Origin: Cervus elaphus
Lineage: Eukaryota > Chordata > Mammalia > Artiodactyla > Cervidae
Length of the DNA: 64,000 nucleotides
Direction: 5' to 3'
NCBI RefSeq assembly: GCF_910594005.1
Contig: NC_057818.1
Span: forward strand, 8,303,501 to 8,367,500
Shown here: piece by piece, positions 34,078 through 46,420 of the stretch
Position numbering within the stretch: position 1 is the stretch's first letter
How the letters are laid out: each line of letters opens with the position of its first letter
The notes under the pieces: generated by a model
The model's database searches: none
Told to the model about the DNA's origin: nothing
The model's input: the letters and a program-made list of their open reading frames with translations, nothing else
Made by a program: the position numbers and the translations under genes

Positions 34078-34200
34078 CTACCCACTCCAATATTTTTGCC
34101 TGGAGAATTCCATGGACAGGAGCCTGGTAGGCTATAGTCCCTGAGGCTGCAAAGAGTGGGACAACTGAGCAGTCAACTCAGTCAACAACTGAGTTGGCTG
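34078..34200 (+). mobile_element. Bov-tA SINE, 5'-truncated
   Basis: Starts within CTACCCACTCCAATATTTTT and continues through TGGAGAATTCCATGGACAGG and GGCTATAGTCC to ACTGAGC. Followed by a rearranged ACTGAG repeat and a (CA)n tail. Confidence 0.85.
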
Positions 34201-34207
34201 AGCAACT

Positions 34208-34248
34208 AACACACACACATACACACACACACACGTACACACACACAA
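34208..34248. repeat. (CA)n microsatellite at SINE tail
   Basis: Interrupted CA repeat (ATACACAC, GTACACAC) directly after the truncated Bov-tA. Confidence 0.8.
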
Positions 34249-34249
34249 T

Positions 34250-36419
34250 ATGCTGTGGTCTATTCGTGGGTTGTTTTGGAGTGCTAAAATGCCCAGGCTG
34301 AGCTGAAGAGTGAAGATTTTTGTCTTAAGGATGAAGTATATCCCTTTTCCTGGCCTTCTCAGAGCCTAGGTTTTAAGGCAAGTAACAGCTTGGGCTTCCT
34401 CACTTCACCCCTGCCTCCCACCTGGTAGCCTCATAAGCAGTATGTGAGGCACGGCATCTAAGCATCAGGCGATTATGAAAATGCTCCTGAGATTAAGCTC
34501 ACATCTGCGATCTAAACTGCAAACATCTCACCTCCCTCCACTGTCCTGGTGTCATCTGCTCTCAGTTCCCTCAAGGTGACTAAGAGTCTAGTCATTAATA
34601 TAACACCCACCCGCTTTATTGGAACTTACCGTCAGAAAGGTCTGTTTCCAGAAACTGCCTGCTCTGAAGGCAGCTGCAGGGCCGGCCCTGCTTGGCCATT
34701 GCACAAGTCCTTGCACTGTCTCTGTACCAGAATCACTTTCCCAACCTGAGTGCCAACGTCAGATTGCAGTCCTTGTTCTACGTGGCGTGGAGGAAAGGCT
34801 TGATTTTAAGTTACATGCTGGGGGAATTAGACTTCTAGAAGCTAGCACTCAATTGTCCACACTCCCACCTTTCCAACAATGCTGGAACCATGTGGTAGAA
34901 ACGTGAAGATGGTGAGGCCGACGATGGGGCCAGACTTTACTATCACGAAACACAGAGGGGAGAGAAATGAGCCAGACCCCGTGAAGAAGCAGTCATCCAC
35001 ATCCGGAATATGGGCAATTCACTAAGACGAATGTTCCAGTTTCTTCAACAGCCAAATGACCTGTAAGAGAGGGGGAGAAAGGGAGATTGTTACAGATTCA
35101 AGCAGGCATTCTTTCAGGTCTAAAAGAGGTGGCTCAAACTCAGAGAGGCAGCAATAGACGGGCGGGAGAGTTGGCTGGGGGGAGGGGTCACTGTCTACAC
35201 TGATTGCCTTTCCCTGATCCTTGCATTTACCTGTGCTGAGGTCCCCTTCCGTGGGAGACCTGCTTTGGCTGCTTCTCCCTAATCCAAGTGAGATGGTGTA
35301 TTTCCACTCCATGCTCCGATACCGGCATGACGTTTGTAACTGTGTGTTGAAATTATCCATATCTGTTTGACTTTTTAAAACATTCAAGGCAACCATAGAT
35401 CCACATGCAGCTGGAAGGAATCGAATACAATTTTATTACACGCATAGGTTTATGGGTTTCAAGATGCAGGCCTTTTTCGTCACCAGGATCCCACCCCTCC
35501 TCATGTCTTTTGTAACTGCCTTGTGACCCTCTGTTCCCCTCATGATTCTGAGAGCATCTTGACCCAGGGGTCTTACGTTTCACCTCTGTTTCCTGGTTCA
35601 AGCAAACTTGAACCAGTACCTGAGTTCCAGGTGCTCCTATGTGAAAGCTTGTGGAACAGATTCAAATTCTACCACAGTGAGAGAGTAGGAAAGTCAGAAT
35701 ACTTTCTAGAAAGGTTCTGGCCAAGAGGGACAGAAACTATCTCCGGGCACAAAGAGCTGATGACACACAGTCTACGGGCTCTTTTCCTCCAGAGAGCATG
35801 GTGACGATCTCAGTGGTAACTCCGGCGATCTCATTGCCTTAAACTATCATCTTCTTGGTTGATTCAAACAGAAACCTGCACTAAGGGAAGGACAGGTTTC
35901 TCTGCAAAATGAACATGTGCATGCCTGACTTGTTTTTTGGTTCTAATTTTGTCCCTTTTGTGTCATCTTTCCACGAATATGGGGGCTCTGAGGTCAACAC
36001 ACTTGAAAATGATGGACTCGTGGTGACTCGGGCCATGGGGACACCTCCCCTGATGGGGACAGTGTCTTGAGCCAGGAATGGGGAGGTTGTCAGCAAGAGT
36101 GTTGGGATTTTTCTTTAGACTTTCTTGTGACAGACGTGGAAGGGGGCAAGCTTTCCTTCGCCGGCCTCCAGCCCACTCTTGTTTTTCATCCTACTAATGG
36201 CAGGATTTTCAGAAACCATCTTAAGGAGCAGGAATCCTCAAATTACCCCTGAGAGCTTGCTCATATGCCTCACTGTGGGACGAAGACACTGATGACGCAT
36301 CTGAATCCCTAGGTCTTGACGAAGGAGCGAACACCCCAGTGTGCAGGGCGACTCTGAGTTTCCCCAAGTCTTAAAACGGAGTGACCAGTTGGCCCTGACT
36401 GAAACCATTGTCAGGCTTT
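34250..36419. other. Intergenic, no gene recognised
   Basis: Unique-looking sequence with a few short frames on both strands and no known domain or repeat. Confidence 0.35.
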
Positions 36420-36434
36420 CTGTTAGTTGGGCAG

Positions 36435-36638
36435 TGTGCTCATTTGCTCAGCCACATCTGACTCTTTGAGACCCCATGGACTGTGGCCGGCCAGGCTCCT
36501 CCGTCCGCGGGATTTCCCAGGCAAGGATACTGGAGTGGGTTGTCATTTCCTCCTCCAGGGGATCTTCAGGACCCAGGGATCCCCGTATCTCCTTACATTG
36601 GCAGGCGGATTCTTCACCAGTGCGCCACCTAGGAAGCC
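36435..36638 (-). mobile_element. Bov-tA SINE with target-site duplication
   Basis: Minus orientation (GACTCTTTGAGACCCCATGG ... CACCTAGGAAGCC). Flanked by a perfect 15-base duplication CTGTTAGTTGGGCAG at 36420-36434 and 36639-36653. Intact ends suggest a fairly recent insertion. Confidence 0.95.
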
Positions 36639-36653
36639 CTGTTAGTTGGGCAG

Positions 36654-38850
36654 ATGAAGGGATTAAAAAAAACAACCCCTGCTGCTCCTCCATAGCTATA
36701 TATCATTCCATCTGCCTGTCTGTCCACCCTCCCGTTTTTATGCACAGGGTACAACTCTCTTTCAGCAGCTCCAGGGGACACGCGAAAGGCCACTGAAGCA
36801 GTAGTTTTCTGAACTTCTTTGAGTGTCTTCCAGGCACAAGCACATCGTTGCCTCTTGGATACAACAAGAACGTCGGCTCCTCTGAATATACGTAAAACAG
36901 CTTATTGGTGACCAAAAGAACGGCTGTTACTTTCCTCCTGCTCTAAGTAAGAAGACAACCTGGAGAATCTGACAGAAAAGTAAAACTCTTACCATGGCTA
37001 TGCGCCTCGCTGCTGCCAGCCCTGAGTATATTTTGCGTTTTGGTTTTCCAGAATTAAATATCTCACCGAGGATTATTTTTTCCCCTCACTGGGATCTATT
37101 CACCTCTCTGCAGAAGTCCCTCTGATCATCCCATTCCACTTGAGGAAGAAGAGAATTTCTCCTGAACAACCTCAGCCAGCCTTCCTGAAGCTCCATCGTG
37201 ACAGAGCACACCTCACAGACAGAAGTGCACCTCAACTGGCTCATTCTCACTGGTTCCCCGTCGTTCCAAGGATTTTGGATAGAGTGGAATATTCTCTTGA
37301 AGGTTTATAGCTGTGTCTTCTCGAGTTCAGTTCAGGGTTCACTGGTACCACTGGATGAACGCATCCATCATTCTGCCCTGCGTGGATCTAACTAAAACCT
37401 AACTCTCTGTTCACCTAACTCCTCCAAATACAGTGACACAGTCTCATTGCAAGTGCCCTTATTGCCAAATCCTTGTCTATAGACGTCTGGCACAAATTCT
37501 GATGTTATACAACAGGAATTGGGAAGGCAAAACACACACTAAACAAATGAAAGGAGAAAAGACACAGGGGAAAAAAATAATAATAAAGCCAGGGTTGACC
37601 ACCGTGCTCACGTTGTCATGTGGGCGCAGAGAATGGAGACATTCGGTGGGAGTGAGAAAGAACGGCAGGGCCAGGTGAGCGCTGGGCGGTCCTGAAGTTA
37701 AGGCCACGGACCCTTACAGAACTTACAGGGTTGGGGGGTCACTACAGAGGACATCCTCAGGGGCGGGGCTTTCCCATTGTTCTAAGGGAGTAGGTACTTA
37801 CACCCTGTCTTAACTCATCTTTCTGCATGAGATGTTCAGGGATCGTTCTTCTCTGTAAAATGTCAGAGCTACATCAGAGGACCACAGACATGCATCTTAG
37901 AAGTCTATAATCCTGCATGTGGAGCCCATCAAAGCTGCTTCTGTTTCAGAGTGGGTGGGAGTATCCCCACACGGTGCTTGATAAGTGGCAGCTGAAAATT
38001 GGTTTCCTTCTTATTTCCAACTTGGGAGACACTGGGAGGAGTCAGTGTATGTGCGGAGGTACCACTCCCTTCCTAGAAACACTTCGTTTCAATCGGTCAT
38101 CCACCAACCTGTGTCTCATCCTGACAGCTAAGAACCCTCTGATCCAGAGCTTTCGGCTTCCCAAGGCCTGCCCGAGCCACGATGGGGCGGTGGGGCTGGG
38201 AGGAGACCTTGACCTTCCTGAGCCCTGGTCTGCACTCTTTGCAAGAGACAACCCCGTCCTCTTCCTTGTCCCCGCTGAGGTGTTGGTCACTTAGCTGTGA
38301 CGGGAGCGCCCCTCTTCCCCGGGAGGCTCCCTTCCAGGCGAGATCCGTGATGAGTCTGACGCCCGCGTTCAGTGTGATTACTGATCATCGGCTTTCTGAG
38401 CGAATTCATAGAAATGCGTGACTCGGCTTGTTTTTGCTTCTGAGAACCGGAGGTTGAGTGCCTGTTCCTTGGAGGAAGTTCTGTGGCTGAGAGAGAAAGA
38501 AAAGTGTGTACCAGAGTGACCTCCTCCCCAACTGCTGTTGGTGCACGGTGCTAATGAGCCAGGGTCTAGTTGGCCTGGAGTCTGGGAGTTAAGGGGAAAA
38601 GTCACTCCGCGGAGGCTGACGGTCCGCGGGTTTCCCTGGTCATCCTCCTGGGGATTCAGCACCACGTGGGCTCAGCCTGCAGATAACGAGGCGATGGTTA
38701 CCAGCCTGCTGGTTTTTTCAGAGGCGATGGCTGGGCAGCTCCGTCTGGGCGCCTGAGCTGGCAACCAGGAAGTTGGAGGGGCAGACCACAGCCCCGCTTC
38801 TGCCCCTGCCTGTGCCCAGGAGGCAGAAACGGGTCACGGCCCCACTCTCG
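36654..38850. other. Intergenic, no gene recognised
   Basis: Mixed composition, no repeat family assigned, only short unsupported frames. Confidence 0.35.
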
Positions 38851-38859
38851 GTCAACCTC

Positions 38860-39130
38860 GATGGGCCACCTGCCAGGGCGTAGCGGGCAGCGGGGCCTGG
38901 GAACGGAGGGCGAGCGTGAGGCCGCACGTGAGCGCGCGCGGTCCCCGAGGGGGCGCGGGGGAGCCTTGCGGGCCCAGCGTGCGGTGCGCCGCCTCCCACA
39001 CGGGCAGCCAGGATGACTGCGGGCGAGGGCGGGCGCGCAGGGCACGAGGAGGAGGTGGAGGCTTGGGAAACAACAGCCGCCTCCTCTCTGCCTCCCCTGA
39101 TGGGAAGTCAGGGCGGGGCGGAGGAGGAAG
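38860..39130. promoter_or_regulatory. Small isolated CpG-rich patch
   Basis: About 270 bases dense in CpG (GAGCGCGCGCGGTC, GGGGGCGCGGGGG, GCGGTGCGCCG, GGGCGGGCGCGC), with several GC-box-like GGGCGG stretches and no TATA. It lies about 18 kb upstream of MAF with no gene beside it. A promoter of an unannotated non-coding RNA or a CpG-type enhancer is possible. Confidence 0.45.
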
Positions 39131-39359
39131 GGGGATCTGGTTGAGGGCGGGGAGCCACCAAACCACTTGGCCTTTGAAAGATGGGACTTGAGGGCTAACT
39201 GAAGCCTGGAGAAATCCCAGGAGAGCACCCCAGGCCTTTGGACTTGAGTGCAGGCTTCAGATGATGTTTGAATGGAAGAAAAGAAAATAACGATCCAAGT
39301 CCCTTATTTCTCTTCCCCACACCCCCAGCACATGGTTTATAGGGGCCTCTATAAAAGGC

Positions 39360-39576
39360 TTGCCTGGTGGCTCCGTGGTAAAGAATCCGTCTGCCGGTGC
39401 CGGAGACTCGGGTTTGATCCCTGGGTCTGGAAGATCCCCTGGAGGAGAGCATGGCAACCCACTCCAGTATTCTTGCCTCAAGAACCCCATGGACAGAGGA
39501 ACCTGGCAGGCTATGGTCCATGGGGTTGCAAGGAGTCAGACACCACTGAGCAATAACTAAAACAACAGCAATGATG
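39360..39576 (+). mobile_element. Bov-tA SINE with target-site duplication
   Basis: Head CTTGCCTGGTGGCTCCGTGG, then TTTGATCCCTGGGTC, CAACCCACTCCAGTATTC and ACCACTGAGCAATAAC. Flanked by a 9-base duplication ATAAAAGGC at 39351-39359 and 39577-39585. Confidence 0.95.
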
Positions 39577-39714
39577 ATAAAAGGCCAGTGGCATCTTAAC
39601 CACGCGCTCACCTGGGTCACTCACGCGAAACATGAACCCACCCAAGCACCAGCCAACGCTTCTCGTATCACCCTCTGAATACATCTGTTATGGTTCATCA
39701 CTGGCTATTTATCT

Positions 39715-39830
39715 CCATGTACCTGTGAGCTCTTGGAGGGCGGGGAGGAGGGAATCTCATCTTTATCCCCTTTAACTCCAAAGGAACACAGCTTATCACA
39801 CGAATGAAAAGTCAGTCACTTTGGAAATGA
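39715..39830 (+). mobile_element. L2-like LINE fragment
   Basis: CTGTGAGCTCTTGGAGGGCG and ATCTTTATCCCC are decayed versions of the L2 3' region. Confidence 0.45.
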
Positions 39831-40680
39831 GCAATCGCTGTGGATGTTAAGCCAGTCTTCCTGGGGTGCTCTCTGGGGCCAGAGGGCATCTCCTTGTCTC
39901 AGGGTCCAATGAGGAAAGCTACGTTCTGCCCCAGCCTCGAACAGCCCTGGAAGGACAAAAGTGCATTCATTATCTGTCAGCATGATTCAAACCAAATTAA
40001 AACGCAACCTTCCTCCCCAAATGACATGAGAACTTGATGCCTAATGTTAATGAATTATGTGTTCCTGGGTCTTTTTTTTTTAATTCTATCTTCATTTCTC
40101 ATCAGCACAAAAGAATGTTCTTTCTCTTTCTGACTTTACCAGAAATGACACTTAACTTGTGCACGAAAAGCTAAGATAAGTTTCTAAGTAAAAGAAGAAC
40201 CATCATTCTCTCGCTATACGTTGACGGCTAACTGGGGAAAGCCATCTGCAATCAGAATGTACCACATCCTTCCCATGAAAAACCCGCTGTTTGCGATGCT
40301 CTGTTGTCCCGAGCCTGTTCCCCCAGCATCCCTGGGGTCAGTCAAAGGTCAAGTTCTTCCAGCCACCGAGAGTGAAGAGGTCACCAAGAAGAAGGTTTTC
40401 TGATTCACCTACAAAAAGTAAAGGCCCTTCCTCAAAGTGTTCCCCCACCCCAGCTCACACTCCAATAAGAAGAAAGAGGTAGACGTGGGGGAGAACCATC
40501 AGGTAGGTACTGACTGTGAACATGTGTGAGGAAGAGTCCAGAGCCGCAGCCTCAAGTGGGAAACCAGGCGGACAGCCTCTATTGCTGGCTTTCTCTCCCC
40601 TCACATGTCATCAGGAACCAACATCTGTGGATCCCACCTTGGGTCCATCCCCATCCATCTTTGTGCACTCACCACATTAA

Positions 40681-41240
40681 AAAAAAAAGTAGCTCTATTG
40701 AGATAAAATTCGGATACCATGCATTTAAAGTATACTGCACAATTCAGGTTTTTAAATATATATATATATGCACAAGGTTGCACAACCCTTCACCCCTATC
40801 TAATTCTAGAGCATTTTCATCACCTCCCCCTAAACCAGCCATCCATCACTTTACATTTCTCCTAATTAGTGATCACCAATCCACTTTCTGTCTCTATAGA
40901 TTTGCCAGTTCTGGACATTCCATATAAACAGATTCATACAAAATGTGGTTCTCTGCATCTGATTTCTTTTACTTAATGCTGTCAGAGTTCATCTGAGTTG
41001 TAGCATGCGTGTGTGTACTTCATTCCTTTTCACGGCTGACTAATATTCCACTGAACACCATGTTCTGCTGATCCACCCATTAGTGGGTGGACGTCTGGGT
41101 TGTCTCCACCCTTTGGTCACTGTGAACAATATTTCTCTGAGCAGCTGCTGTGTACCAGGTGCTGGGGGATGCATGTTCTCATTTCTCTTTGGTCAATACC
41201 TGGAGTGGAATTACTGGGTCATATGAGAACATGTCTCTCG
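40681..41240 (-). mobile_element. L1M-type LINE 3' end, antisense
   Basis: Reads as the complement of an old L1 3' region: CTATTGAGATAAAATTC, GCACAATTCAGG, TCTGTCTCTATAGATTTGCC, TCTGGACATTCCATATAAA, TAATATTCCACTG, TGGAATTACTGGGTCATATG. A (TA)n sits at 40757-40769. No coding part. Confidence 0.85.
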
Positions 41241-41507
41241 CCCCACAGACACCTTCAGAGCCTGTACAGGAAGCCGAGAGGGATGGAGTCCTGTCCGGCA
41301 GCTGGTACTGAAGCGTCAGCTGGGGCATAGCTCTCACTGCAGCAGCAGCTTGTCACACTCGGAAAGAAGTGCAGCTCTGGTCCAGAAGGTGCAGAGGTGT
41401 CTCCCCTCGTCTTCCTCCCCACCCCCACTGATTATTCTCCAGTCACCGTGGCCTCCCTTGGTCACCAGCTCTCTCTTGCCCTGAGCCTCTGCAGACACCA
41501 TTTATTT

Positions 41508-41932
41508 ATTTTTTAAACTTATTTTTAGTTAGGGGATAATTGCTTTAAAATACTGTGCTGGCTTCTGCCATGCCTCGCGAATCAGCTGTAAGTATTCATA
41601 CGTTCCCTCCTCTCTGAACCTCCCTCCCACCGCCCCCATCCCACCCCCCAGGTTGTCACAGAGTGCCCAGAGGAGCTCCCTGGGCTATAGAGCAACTTCC
41701 CGTAGCTATTTTACATATGGTAATATGTATGCTCTGATGCCACTCTCTCAATTCGTCCCACCCTCTCCTTCCCCCCCCCCCCCCCCCCGCCCCGCTATGT
41801 CCAAAAATCTGTTCTGTGTCTGCGTCTCTCTTCCTCCCTGCAAATATGTTCATCAGTACCATTTTTCTAGATTCCGTATATACGTGCTAATAGATCATAC
41901 TTGTTTTTCTCTTTCTGACTTACTTCACTCTC
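41508..41932 (-). mobile_element. Truncated ruminant L1, 3' end, with target-site duplication
   Basis: Complement of the 3' UTR of ruminant L1 (GATAATTGCTTTAAAATACT, GGTTGTCACAGAG, TTTACATATGGTAATATGTA, TTTCTAGATTCCGTATATAC, TTTTTCTCTTTCTGACTTAC). A perfect 13-base duplication ACACCATTTATTT at 41495-41507 and 41933-41945 fixes both ends. It contains a C run at 41771-41788. Confidence 0.9.
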
Positions 41933-42174
41933 ACACCATTTATTTTGCTTTCTCTGCTTAGAGTAGAACATGCCATTCTTCACAAAGCCAGCCAAATGAA
42001 TGAGTAAATAAACTGAATTCAGTATATTTAATATATTAACTTGCTCAAGGCCACGCAGCTGGTTGATGGCAGACTCCCCACCGGATTCTTGTATCAAAGG
42101 CTTCCTCTTGTTTGTTTGTTTTAAACCTCTCCTCCTTCTAGGTGACCATCTAATATATCAACCTGTATTACAGA

Positions 42175-42425
42175 CCTTTCTATTAACCTCTGGATCAGGC
42201 CTTCCTGACCTCAGCACTGTGGATATTTGGGGTTGGATAATTCTTGGTGGAGGAGGTTATCCTGTGCATTGATGTAGGGCGTTTCTGGATTCCTAGCTTC
42301 CATGAGCTGGATGCCATTGGCAACGCCTGCCCCCCAAACCTCCCAGCTGTAACAACCCAAAACACCTCTGGCCATTGCCAAAGTCCTGCAGGGGACAAAA
42401 TCTTCCAGTAGAGAACCACTGCTCT
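42175..42425 (+). mobile_element. hAT-type (Charlie/MER class) DNA transposon remnant
   Basis: Follows a common non-autonomous mammalian hAT element: TGTGGATATTTGGGGTTGGATAATTC-type wording, CATTGCCAAAGTCC, GAGAACCACTG end. A copy in opposite orientation is at 58409-58635. Subfamily not assigned. Confidence 0.65.
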
Positions 42426-42520
42426 ATAGCTGTTGTCTTCTTCAAAGAATTTTGGAGCTGAGACTAGTCAAGGGCCTTTCCCAACACCTACTTACCAGAT
42501 AGAATTCTACCCAATTCCCC

Positions 42521-42688
42521 CCCTTTAAAAAAAAAAAAGAAAAAAATTAAATACTTATTTAGGATTTTTAGTTGCAGCATGTGAACTCTTAGCTGCAGCA
42601 TATGGGATCTAGTTCCCTGATCAGGGATCAAACTCGGGCCCCCTGCATTGGGAGTGTGGAATCTTAGCTGCTGGACCACTAGGGATGT
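42521..42688 (-). mobile_element. CHR-2-type tRNA-derived SINE with target-site duplication
   Basis: Antisense body with TAGTTCCCTGATCAGGGATC, GGCCCCCTGCATTGGGAG and CTGGACCACTAGGGATG. Flanked by CCCAATTCCCC at 42510-42520 and 42689-42699. Confidence 0.85.
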
Positions 42689-42699
42689 CCCAATTCCCC

Positions 42700-45600
42700 T
42701 TTAATAAGGCAAGGAATGAGAGCTTCTGTGAATTTTAGAGGAAATGCGAAAAAGGTTGAAAATCATGAGTCTGCAATTGATCCACAGTAAATGAGAATCT
42801 TTGATATGCCAGATTCCTCATTCTTCCAGAATTTTGGTCCATAAATACCAACTTGGTGGGATCCTAACCATCCTGGATCAGGCAGGCAGGGTGATCTTGT
42901 CCCTTGAGCCATTTCCTCAAAGTACTTTTCTGGGCAGTCAGGATCATCCTTTTCAGAGATCAGAACTTCAGAGTCACAGAAAGGGGCAAGAGATGAACAA
43001 CAGAAGGAGACCCTGTGACAAAGGGGTCCATTTTAAGCGCTCATGTTCATGTTCGACAGCTTTATCTCCCTGCATCCTCAGTCTGAGGACTGAGTCTGAG
43101 AAGCTGAAATGAACACGACTGCTCCGAGCCAGTGGCTTTGCAAACCAGGATGCTCCCTGCTCCTGCAATGCTGTTCAAACTTGGATGCAACCAGGGGCTT
43201 CATTAGTAACCCCCGGGAAAATATGAGTCTTCTTAGCTGGAGATGACCAAATAATAAGATTCATCTTTTTCCCCCTGGCAGAATCAATAAATTTGCATGA
43301 TGCATATTAAATGTTTAATTAAAAACCCAATGCAAAAGCATTTTCAGGAAGTTATAAAAGGCCTTTGGAGGAGGTCTGGAAGCCAGGGGTTCTTGGAAGT
43401 TTATCAAGCATGCCGCTTCCCATCAGACACCAGGTTTCATATTTGTTTTGTTTCTCTCTGGTGCCTGAGTTGTTTTGCTCGGAGGACTGCTAACACAACA
43501 AAGATCTGAGACGTTAAGGGTCGAACCACCAAACTCCCTCCAGCCAGAGTCCATCTCCTTGCCTTGCCTGCAGGGGGAAGGGAGTTGGGCGCTGAGAGCA
43601 GAGCTCATGTTGGAGAAACATCAAGATCCCAAGAGCAATTTGAAGCTGAAGGGGAAAGTGCTTAGAGACAGAATTTCGCTCCTTTGGCTATAATTGCCAG
43701 TAAGACTTCCTGGGGCCTCGGGACTGATTAGAGAAGCTGGGCTCAGATGACGCCCCCCAGGTACTCTGATGCTGCAGGATGAAACCTTATTTAGTAACTG
43801 TATTAATTGAATCCTCACTCCGCGTGGATGGATGGAATTCATATCAGGATGCCCCCTCGCTGCTGGAGATGTCCCTTGCTGCTTGTCTCTGTCCTCCAAG
43901 ATGGAAACTCACCTCATCGCTGATTTTTTTTCCCCATTTACTCATTCACTCCTGCATTCATTCACATGCTTGCTTCTTCCATTAAAGCCGATTTGGAACC
44001 TTCTGTATGTGTCCTAAAGTCAACCCTGATCTCCTAAACGCCAGGCACTGTTCTAAGCGATTTACATGCACCATCGTCTCTAACCTCCAGGAGTCTTTTG
44101 AAAGCAGAGGGTTTTCTCCAGCCGGAAACAGGAGGAGAAGTTGGAGAGATGCAATGCCCAAGAAGGATCTGACCTGCTGTCATTGACCCGAAGATACCAG
44201 TGGGGCCGGGGAGGGGGGATGTGATACGGAAGGTGGGTGCTCCCCAGCCGCAGATCGTGGTTCCCCCCTGACAGTCAGACCTCATTTCCACTGCTACAGA
44301 GAAATTCATTCTGCCAACAATCTGAGTGAGCTTGAAAGCAGATTCTTCCCCAGGGCCTCCAGTGAAGTGCTTGGCACCCTGACCTTGGCCTTGGACGAGC
44401 CCCTGCAGGGCTGAGCCCACTCGGACTCCAGAGCAGCAGAGCCATGCGGTCACTGCCGGGCACCATCTTCGCTGTGCAGCGCTCATGGTCACCCTGGCTG
44501 ATGGACTCATCTCAGTCTCACGATGAGCTGCCAAGCTGAATATCGTTCTCTCTTATAGGTGAAGACACTGGTGTTCAGAGAAGTTAAGCCCACACAGATT
44601 GGGGTCAGGGCTGGAGGGAGAGGTCCTAACCACACGGCCTGCTGGCTGCATTTCCGAGGTCTCTCGACCCATCCATTCAACGGGCCTCACAAAGGTCCAG
44701 GGTGGGTGGACGAGTGGTCATCCTCTGCGTGACCCTCTGGCACTGGCAGTGAGGGACCCCAGGGGTTGGAAGGATGCGGGACGGATGTCCCATACAGCCC
44801 CTGGGCGTGAGGAGAACAGCCTGGTGGGCCAGAGCCGGACGGCGGAGGCTGCAGGGAAGAGGGGAGCGGGTGGGAACAGAGGAGCCAGCGAAGGAGAGAA
44901 GGGGACAGCGGTGAGGTCAGGATGCGGTAGCCTCGTCCATGGCCAAGAGCACGCACCCCAAAGGCCCACAGTGGCAGCAGGCTCTGTGACGGGGCACCTC
45001 CCGTCTTGGGGAGAGGAGCCGCCCCCCAGGCCGACCTCTGACGACTGTCACTCAAGGCTGTTGTGGCCCCTGCCGGCCAGTACCGCTCAGCTGGCTTCCA
45101 CACTGTCTGTCCTGGGGGGCAGAGGTCACACATCAAAGTGCTTTGTCCTGGCCCGCACGCTCCGTGACTCACCTGACCCTTACCTTCTGGGAGCAGGCCA
45201 GCTGTGTTCTGGAGAAAGATGAAGCCGAAGCATAAGGAGCAAGGTTCTAAGACTTGACCTCTCGAGCATCTTTAGAAATCATAGTCATCCTTGCCTTTTC
45301 TGATTATGACAGTGTTTTCTGCTCCTTACAGAAATGTTGCAAAGTACAAAAAAAGGAGAAAGAATAAAGGGAAGAAAGCCACTTAGAAACAGTGGCTGTT
45401 GATAGGGTTGTCCTCTAAGTTATTTTTTTGGGTAATGAACATACAAAATGTATACACAAGTATGCAGGTGTAAGATGAAAGGGCAGGATTGGCCTGGTCA
45501 CTGAGTAGCTTTGAGAGTACATCTCAATTGGCCACTGAACACTTAATCATGTGATCATGAAAGAATTTATTTATTTCCTTTATTGAGGGACTTTAAAATA

Positions 45601-45700
45601 CTTTTTTTTTTTGTAATATACATACAGCTTTGATCTCTACCCTTGTCCATAATTTCTGAATATCTGATCATTTCCACAAGAGAGAGAGAAAAGATGGGTT
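42700..45700. other. Intergenic, MIR traces only
   Basis: No gene. MIR-like wording at 44040-44105 (CCAGGCACTGTTCTAAGCGA) and 44555-44600 (AGAGAAGTTAAGCCC). A 207-codon frame at 44599-45222 lies in GC-rich DNA and shows no domain; treated as chance. Confidence 0.35.
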
Positions 45701-45710
45701 ACCAGGCTGT

Positions 45711-46139
45711 GATGGTCAATTTCGTGTGTCAGCTTGAGTGACCCCAGCTTACCCAGAGGAAACTTTATTTCGGGGGGTGTGAGAATGTTTCTGGAGGAGC
45801 TTATTAGCATTTGAACCTGTGGACCCAGTAAAGTAGATGCCCTCCTCAGGGTGGGTGGGCACCAGGGGGATCTGTTGAGGGGCTGAGTAGAACAAAAGGC
45901 AGGGAAGGTGGGATGCACCACCCCCACACACCCAACCTGGATCTCTTCTGAGCTGGGATATCTCTCTTCACCTCTCCCTTCGGACTGGGATCAACACAGT
46001 TGGGTCCTGGGGTGCTCAGACTGAATGATACCTCTCGTTTTCCTGGGTCTCCAGCTTGCAGATTATTGGCGAGACATACAGGTATCTATACACCTACTCT
46101 ATGGGGTCTCTTTCTCTGAAGAGCCCTGACTAATATCTA
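45711..46139 (+). mobile_element. Ancient interspersed repeat, family not assigned
   Basis: Wording GGTCAATTTCGTGTGTCAGC at the start, GTGGGTGGGCACCAG in the middle, TCCTGGGTCTCCAGCTTGCA and GAAGAGCCCTGACTAATA at the end is shared by many mammalian copies I recognise but cannot name with confidence. About 430 bases, apparently near full length. Confidence 0.5.
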
Positions 46140-46304
46140 GGCTAACAGGTATACATATTTTGGAGTGTTGATATGACAAAGTACTTTCTACAAAACTTGT
46201 ATCTGTCTTCCCACACAGAAATGTAATGTGTCGCTAACGTACACGGCAACATCATTTTTAAACGTCATCATCCATTTGAATGACAGCATCTCTCCTGGTT
46301 CAAG

Positions 46305-46420
46305 AGGGAGGGGGCATATGTATACCTATGGCTGATTCATGTTGATGTTTGACCGAAAACAAAATTCTGTAAAGCAATTATCCTTTACTTAAAAAATAAC
46401 TCAATTAAAAAAAATAAATG
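46305..46420 (+). mobile_element. Very short ruminant L1 3' end
   Basis: CCTATGGCTGATTCATGTTG, AAATTCTGTAAAGCAATTAT and an A-rich tail are the last about 110 bases of ruminant L1. Confidence 0.75.

Noticed and set aside
44599..45222. A 207-codon plus-strand frame as a possible gene
   Set aside because: GC-rich, antisense frames equally open, no domain, signal or codon bias.
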